64,000 nt of DNA from NCBI RefSeq assembly GCF_001426245.1, contig NZ_LMCM01000007.1, positions 124,001 through 188,000 of the forward strand, written 5' to 3'. Origin of the DNA: Phycicoccus sp. Root101. GTDB taxonomy: Bacteria > Actinomycetota > Actinomycetes > Actinomycetales > Dermatophilaceae. A program made the translations under genes and the position numbers. Below, in pieces: positions 59,488 through 64,000 of the stretch (its first letter is position 1; every line of letters begins with the position of its first letter). The notes beneath the pieces were generated by a model that had not been told where the DNA came from, ran no database searches, and was given only the letters and a program-made list of their open reading frames with translations.

Positions 59488-60453
59488 TCAGTCCTTCTCG
59501 CGCAGCAGTCGGAACTGGATGGCGGTGACGACCGCGATGACGATGAAGATGATGTAGCTCAGCGACGCGGCATACCCGTAGTTGCCGAAGCCGAACTGCT
59601 TGTAGGTGTACATCGACATCGAGATCGTGCTGTTCAGCGGGCCACCGTTGGTCATCACGAAGGGCTCCTCGAAGAACTGGAGGTAGCCGATGCCCGTGGT
59701 GACGGAGACGAACAGGATGGTGGGTCGAAGCATCGGGAGCGTGATGTGCCGGAACCGCTGCCACGCACCGGCGCCGTCGATCGCGGCTGCCTCGTGCAGC
59801 ATCCACGGCACGGCCTGGAGGCCGGCCAGGAAGATGATCATCGCGGTGCCGAAGTTGCGCCACGACGCCATGAGGATCAGGGCGGGCATCGACCAGTTCG
59901 GGTCACCGAGCCAGTTCGGGCCGTTGATGCCGAACCAGCCGAGCACGGTGTTGATCAGCCCGGAGTCCTCCTGCAGCAGGAAGCGCCAGACCACGGCCAC
60001 GGCGACGATCGAGGTGATGACCGGGAGGTAGAAGCCGAGGCGGAAGACCGAGCGCAGCTTGGTGATCCCGCGGTCGAGGACCACGGCGGCGGCCAGCGCC
60101 ATCGTCAGGGTCAGGGGGACCCCGACGAGGACGAAGTAGGCGGTGTTGCGGGCGGCCTGGAGGAACTGGTCGTCCGAGAGCGCCTTGGTGAAGTTGTCCA
60201 GGCCCACGATGTCGACGGCGAACGGGGTCTTGAGGTCCCGGGCCCGCGTGTCCGTGATGCTCATGAACAGGGACTGGATGACCGGCCACACCGTGAAGGT
60301 GAGGAACAGGAGGCAGAACGGCAGGGCGAGGATCCAGGCGGCCCGGCCCTCACCGAACGCGCCACCCCTGCGCGACTTCGCGGTCCCCCCGCGGGGCGGC
60401 CGACCGGTCGGGTCGGCCTCCCCGCGAGTGGTGACCTCTGATGTGGCGGCCAT
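59488..60453 (-). CDS. CUT1 carbohydrate ABC permease 1 (MalF type)
   Basis: 321 aa, six helices; EAA loop EAAAIDGAGAWQRFRHITLPML. N-terminal 40 residues are basic and polar. Starts 2 bp before the binding-protein stop and ends 5 bp before permease 2, so the three are one operon. Confidence 0.93.
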   Translation of the reverse strand: MAATSEVTTRGEADPTGRPPRGGTAKSRRGGAFGEGRAAWILALPFCLLFLTFTVWPVIQSLFMSITDTRARDLKTPFAVDIVGLDNFTKALSDDQFLQAARNTAYFVLVGVPLTLTMALAAAVVLDRGITKLRSVFRLGFYLPVITSIVAVAVVWRFLLQEDSGLINTVLGWFGINGPNWLGDPNWSMPALILMASWRNFGTAMIIFLAGLQAVPWMLHEAAAIDGAGAWQRFRHITLPMLRPTILFVSVTTGIGYLQFFEEPFVMTNGGPLNSTISMSMYTYKQFGFGNYGYAASLSYIIFIVIAVVTAIQFRLLREKD

Positions 60454-60455
60454 GA

Positions 60456-61733
60456 CTACTGACCGGTCCCGATGGACTCAGCCTGCGACTGGACGGACTT
60501 CAGCGAGGCGCTGGTGTCGGCGTCCTGCTTGGTGATCTTCTCAAGCTCGGTGTCGAACTGTGCGACGACCTGCTCCCACGTCGCGAACGACGGCGGGGCC
60601 TGGGCGGTCTTGAGCTGCTCACCGAAGACGGCCAGCTTCTTGTCGGCGGCGATGGACGGGTCCTGCCACGCGCTCTGCACGGACGGCAGGTCGGTCGACT
60701 GGGTGTACCACTTGGCCTGGGTCTTCGGGTCGGCCAGGAACTGGGTGAACTTCCAGGCGGTGTCGCGCTGCTTGGAGTTCTTGAAGACGACGAAGTCCGA
60801 GCCGCCGACGAAGGACGAGGAGGTCTTCTTCGTGGGCATGGGGGCCACGGCGTACTTGTCCTTGAAGCCGGCGCCGCCGACCTTCTCGACCGCGGACATC
60901 ATCCACGGGCCGGAGATGAACATCGGGACCTTGCCGCTGGCGAAGTCGGGCTCGGTGGTCGGGGTCGCCGGGGCGGCCTTGTCCGAGATGCCCTCGTCGA
61001 AGTAGCTCTTGTAGTAGTCGACGGCTTCCTTGATCTCCGGGGAGTCGAAGTTGTAGCCCTTGCCGCCGTCCTTGGTGAGGTCGGCGCCGTTGGACCAGGC
61101 GAACGGCATCACGGTCTGCCAGGAGCCGGTGCCGCCGGCCTGCAGGCCGATGCCCCACTTGGCGCCGGCCTTGGTCTGCATGCCCTTGGCCATCGCCTTG
61201 AGCTCTTCCCAGGTCTTGGGGGCCTCGGTGAAGCCGGCCTTCTTGGCGAGGTCGGTGCGGTAGTAGACCAGGCGCGTCTCGACGTACCACGGGATGCCGT
61301 ACGAGGTGTCGCCCACCTTGGTGGTGTTCTGGGCACCCTCGAAGAACTGCGAGGTGTCGATCGACTTGGGCGTCGGGTCGAGCGCCCCGAGACCGGCGAA
61401 CTCACCCATCCACGTGGTGCCGACCATGGCTGCGTCGGGCGTCTTGCCCGCCGTGATGGCGGTGGTGAACTTGTCGTGCGCCGCGTCCCACGGGATGGCG
61501 GTGACGTTGACCTTGGCGCCCGGGTTGGCGGCCTCGAAGTCCTTGGCCAGGGCCGGGAGCTTCTCGCCCTCGGCGCCCATGGCCCAGACCGTGATCGTGC
61601 CCGTGGCCTTGCCGGAGCTGATGTCCTTGCCGGTCTCGGCGGCGGCGCTGCCGCCGCTGTCACGGCCGCACGCGGTCAGCGTGAGGGCGGCGGCGGTCAT
61701 GGTGGCGACCGCGATCGCAGAGGTGCGTCTCAT
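60456..61733 (-). CDS. Extracellular solute-binding lipoprotein (CUT1 family)
   Basis: 425 aa. Lipoprotein signal with lipobox TLTAC (residues 18-22). Family 1 binding-protein fold: TITVWAMGAEGEKLPALAKDFEAANPG, GKTPDAAMVGTTWMGEFA, and the aromatic sugar-site segments YGIPWYVETRLVYYR and FISGPWMMSAV. Substrate is probably an oligosaccharide released by the exported enzyme downstream. ATG preceded by AGAGAG. Confidence 0.93.
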   Translation of the reverse strand: MRRTSAIAVATMTAAALTLTACGRDSGGSAAAETGKDISSGKATGTITVWAMGAEGEKLPALAKDFEAANPGAKVNVTAIPWDAAHDKFTTAITAGKTPDAAMVGTTWMGEFAGLGALDPTPKSIDTSQFFEGAQNTTKVGDTSYGIPWYVETRLVYYRTDLAKKAGFTEAPKTWEELKAMAKGMQTKAGAKWGIGLQAGGTGSWQTVMPFAWSNGADLTKDGGKGYNFDSPEIKEAVDYYKSYFDEGISDKAAPATPTTEPDFASGKVPMFISGPWMMSAVEKVGGAGFKDKYAVAPMPTKKTSSSFVGGSDFVVFKNSKQRDTAWKFTQFLADPKTQAKWYTQSTDLPSVQSAWQDPSIAADKKLAVFGEQLKTAQAPPSFATWEQVVAQFDTELEKITKQDADTSASLKSVQSQAESIGTGQ

Positions 61734-61815
61734 CGGGGTGTCTCTCTTTCATCGGGGTGAGGGGGACGGACGGGAAGGCAGTGGCGTGCGCCGATGGGGC
61801 GTCACGCGGGGCGCC

Positions 61816-62868
61816 CTAGGGCTGGGCGCGGACGGCCACCGGAGGCGGCGGGCAGCCGCAGGAGGCGCGGATGACCAGGTGGGTCGGGATGATCTGGGCG
61901 CCGCGGGGGGCGGCCGAGCCGGTGATGCGCTCGTGGAGGAGGTCGGAGGCGCGGGCGCCGAGCTCGCGCACCGGCTGGCGGACCGTCGTGAGCCCGGGCT
62001 CGACGTAGCGAGCGGTCATCACGTCGTCCCAGCCCACGACCGCGACGTCCTCGGGGACGCGCAGCACGCTGCCGCGCAGCCGCACCATGACGGCGAGGGC
62101 GAGCTCGTCGTTGGCACAGACGAGGGCATCGGCCTCGAGGTCACCGCGCAGCAGGCGGTCGGCGAGGGCGGTGCCGTCGTCCTCGCGCAGCGCCACGGGC
62201 ACGGCCTCCGCCGCCACGATCCCGGCCGCGGCGTGGGCGGCGACGAACCCGGCATACCGGTCGCGGATGTCGGGACCGGACGCGGGGTCACCGACGAACA
62301 GGACGCGACGGCGACCGTGGCGCAGGACGTGCTCGGTGATCTCGCGGGCGCTGGAGGTGTTCTCCGAGCGGACCGTGTCGACGTCGGCGCTCTCGTCACC
62401 GGCGATGAGGACGACCGGCTTGCTGCCACCGAGGGCCGTCACCGTCTCGTCGGGGATCGCGGACGAGCCGAGCATCGCGAGGCCGTCGACGCGGGTCGCC
62501 AGCTTCCGCACGGCTCGGGGCAGGTCGGCCTTGCCCTCGGCGAGCATCAGGACGACGCTCTGCCCGAGCTCGGCGGCACGGTACTCGAAGCCCATGAGGA
62601 GCTCGGAGTAGTAGGGACCGGAGAGCTCGGGGAGGACGAGGCCATGGGCCTCGTGGTGCCGCACGGCGAGGCTCCGGGCGGCAGCCAGTGGCACGTAGCG
62701 CAGCTCCTCGGCGGCCTCGAGCACCCGCTTGCGGGTCTTCTCGGAGACGGCCTGGGAGCCCTGCAGCACGCGGGACACCGAGGCGATCGAGACGCCGGCG
62801 CGCTCGGCGACGGAGTAGATCGTCGCCCCCGCGGGGTGTCTCGTCGGGTGTCCCGAACTGGTGGCCAT
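61816..62868 (-). CDS. LacI-family transcriptional repressor
   Basis: 350 aa. Helix-turn-helix TIYSVAERAGVSIASVSRVLQGSQAVSEKTRKRVLEAAEELRYVPLAAARSLA at residues 16-67, then a ligand domain with GLVLPELSGPYYSELLMGFE and VVGWDDVMTARYVEPGLTTVRQP. A perfect-type LacI operator lies 16 bp upstream of its ATG, so it represses itself and probably the importer operon 82 bp downstream on the same strand. Confidence 0.95.
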   Translation of the reverse strand: MATSSGHPTRHPAGATIYSVAERAGVSIASVSRVLQGSQAVSEKTRKRVLEAAEELRYVPLAAARSLAVRHHEAHGLVLPELSGPYYSELLMGFEYRAAELGQSVVLMLAEGKADLPRAVRKLATRVDGLAMLGSSAIPDETVTALGGSKPVVLIAGDESADVDTVRSENTSSAREITEHVLRHGRRRVLFVGDPASGPDIRDRYAGFVAAHAAAGIVAAEAVPVALREDDGTALADRLLRGDLEADALVCANDELALAVMVRLRGSVLRVPEDVAVVGWDDVMTARYVEPGLTTVRQPVRELGARASDLLHERITGSAAPRGAQIIPTHLVIRASCGCPPPPVAVRAQP

Positions 62869-62884
62869 CAGGCTGCCTTCCTCG

Positions 62885-62900
62885 TTGAAAGCGCTTACAA
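62885..62900. promoter_or_regulatory. LacI-type operator
   Basis: TTGAAAGCGCTTACAA has the AAGCGCTT core with a central CG pair typical of LacI-family operators, right upstream of the LacI gene. Confidence 0.75.
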
Positions 62901-62945
62901 ATCTGTTTCGACCATGCCAGAGGACAGGCGACTGCGCAAGGCCCC

Positions 62946-62963
62946 GGGCGTGTCGGGACGCCC
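62946..62963 (-). terminator. Short hairpin after the SorC-type gene
   Basis: GGGCGT and ACGCCC around a 6 nt loop, 50 bp past the stop of the minus-strand regulator and ahead of the LacI promoter. Confidence 0.4.
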
Positions 62964-63012
62964 TGACGGCCCGGCGCCGACCTCGCCTCCTGAGCAGCTG
63001 GGGACGCGGAGG

Positions 63013-63954
63013 TCAGTCGGCCAGGAGGCTGTCGGCGAGCTCGTGGTCGACGACGAGGCCCTGGACGAGGCGGCCCTCGAGGGCCGCCCGGACCGCGGCG
63101 CCCTTGGCCCGGCCGGAGGCCACCGCGATGACCTCCGGTATGCCGCTCAGGGCTTCCGCGTCGATGGTGATCAGGCGCGCAGCGACCTTGGGGCGCAAGG
63201 GTTTTCCGTCTGCATCGAAGAAGACGCCGGCCAGCTCGCCGACCACCCCGCGACTCGCGAGGTCGAGCTGCTCGGCCGCGTCGAGCAGGTCGTGAATGGT
63301 GGACCCGCCAGCGCTCCAGTGCCCGATCCCGACGACCGCCTTGGTCACCGCCGAGGCCCGCGCCAAACCCTCCGCGACGGCGGGTTGGCGGCGCAGGGCG
63401 TCGGCGCTGGCCTTGGTGTCGAGGACGAACGGCGCGTAGAAGACACGGGCTTTCCCACCCCCGAGACGAGCCGCCCGCCGCACGATGTCGACGGCGCTGC
63501 TGTCGAAGTCCGGCAGCGCGATCGCCCCCGTCAGCTGCACCACCTCGACCCGCGGCAGGGACGTCAGGGCGCCCACCATGGCGTGCACGTTGCGCGACCA
63601 CGGCAGCCCCAGGACGTCGTCCTCGACGAGCACCTCCGACAGGAGGTCGGCCGCGGCCTTTCCCAGCTGCTGCCGGACCGCGCCCGGGTCGGCGTCGGCG
63701 GTGTCCACGACGACGGCGTGGGCGAGGCCGAAGCGCTCCTGCAGGCGGGCGGAGGCATCCACGTCGAGCGAGCCCTGGCGGACGATCTCGATCCGCACCA
63801 GGCCGCGGTCGCGGGCCGACTCGAGCAGCCGGGCGACCTTGAAGCGACTGATCCCGAGCTCGTCGGCGATCTCCACCTTCGACCGGTGGTGCAGGTAGTG
63901 GCGGCGGGCCACGGCAGCGAGCAGCACCAGCTCGGCGGGTCCGTCCTGCGCCAT
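63013..63954 (-). CDS. SorC/DeoR-like sugar-binding transcriptional regulator
   Basis: 313 aa from the ATG at 63954, with GAGG 9 nt upstream; an ATG at 63963 and a GTG at 63969 are alternatives. Helix-turn-helix HHRSKVEIADELGISRFKVARLLESARDRGLVRIEI, then a phosphosugar-binding domain with VVQLTGAIALPDF, GIGHWSAGGSTIHDLL and GVVGELAGVFFDADGKPL. Such regulators answer to phosphorylated sugars and usually control the adjacent transport or kinase genes; here the neighbour upstream lies outside the window. Its relation to the LacI locus is unclear. Confidence 0.9.
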   Translation of the reverse strand: MAQDGPAELVLLAAVARRHYLHHRSKVEIADELGISRFKVARLLESARDRGLVRIEIVRQGSLDVDASARLQERFGLAHAVVVDTADADPGAVRQQLGKAAADLLSEVLVEDDVLGLPWSRNVHAMVGALTSLPRVEVVQLTGAIALPDFDSSAVDIVRRAARLGGGKARVFYAPFVLDTKASADALRRQPAVAEGLARASAVTKAVVGIGHWSAGGSTIHDLLDAAEQLDLASRGVVGELAGVFFDADGKPLRPKVAARLITIDAEALSGIPEVIAVASGRAKGAAVRAALEGRLVQGLVVDHELADSLLAD

Positions 63955-64000
63955 GTCGCCCATCCTCACCGTTGACAGGTACCGGGTGCGTCGATTTACT

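Noticed and set aside
1-64000. tRNA or rRNA genes, insertion sequences, integrases, CRISPR arrays, phage or defence genes
   Set aside because: Looked for cloverleaf-like and GTTCxANNC-bearing segments, transposase motifs and regularly spaced repeats by eye and found none that hold up; a tRNA scan would be needed to exclude a single missed tRNA.

Overview
The window is about 64 kb of very GC-rich DNA, densely packed with genes. No stretch over 300 bp lacks a gene; the longest gap is the ~275 bp dnaK promoter region. Gene content points to an actinobacterium: a Bpa/PafE proteasome activator, HAIR operators at dnaK, DUF4235 and DUF2237 proteins, a split actinobacterial-type hut regulon, many GTG starts and several apparently leaderless genes. 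The mix looks most like Micrococcales, perhaps Intrasporangiaceae; that family assignment is inference. I see no rRNA, tRNA, CRISPR array, insertion sequence, prophage or plasmid genes, so this reads as ordinary chromosome rich in catabolic loci.

Layout. 1-5 kb: the 5' part of dnaK with two HspR-type operators, then a beta-phosphoglucomutase/GH65 disaccharide phosphorylase pair and a small secreted Excalibur protein. 5-8.4 kb: a thiamine-precursor ECF transporter in which both ATPases and the T subunit are one polypeptide, next to a YkoE S component and a TPP riboswitch with a readable ribosome-site-masking platform. 8.5-10 kb: DUF4235, and a methionine aminopeptidase divergent from a small XRE regulator across an array of phased repeats. 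10-20 kb: histidine utilisation, hutH-hutU plus a separate M20 amidohydrolase-hutF-hutI-ankyrin operon. Both operons carry the same palindrome, and DUF2237, a YbaK deacylase and a phosphoesterase lie between them. 20-21.4 kb: an ECF sigma factor and a membrane partner. 21.5-28.8 kb: tctCBA-uspA-rraA divergent from a CitA/CitB-type two-component system followed by an IclR regulator. 28.9-33.5 kb: mixed cell-wall, cofactor, redox and transport genes. 33.5-37.9 kb: PadR plus a MacB/FtsX-type ABC exporter. 37.9-50 kb: bpa, membrane proteins, FAD and HAD enzymes, phosphoesterases, a ferredoxin-like/cupin oxygenase pair, a perfectly repetitive Gly/Asp/Ala protein and a secreted SGNH esterase. 50-64 kb, all minus strand: a ROK-controlled monosaccharide ABC importer, then a LacI-controlled oligosaccharide importer with a Tat-exported glycoamylase-fold enzyme and a GH3 beta-glucosidase, then a SorC-type regulator.

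How the parts work together. Most loci are nutrient acquisition: histidine to glutamate, tricarboxylates, a pentose or hexose, and a beta-glucan-like glycan that would be cut outside the cell (PF10091 enzyme), imported (CUT1 transporter) and hydrolysed inside (GH3). Regulatory DNA is unusually readable. Two HAIR boxes, two hut palindromes, a PadR palindrome, a LacI palindrome, a TPP riboswitch with a masking helix, strong hairpins between operons, and about eleven genes with a -10-like hexamer 6 or 7 nt before the start codon can all be seen directly. The items most worth following up are the hut regulon variant, the fused ECF transporter with its riboswitch platform, the putative beta-glucan locus, the GGAD-repeat protein and the leaderless promoter set.
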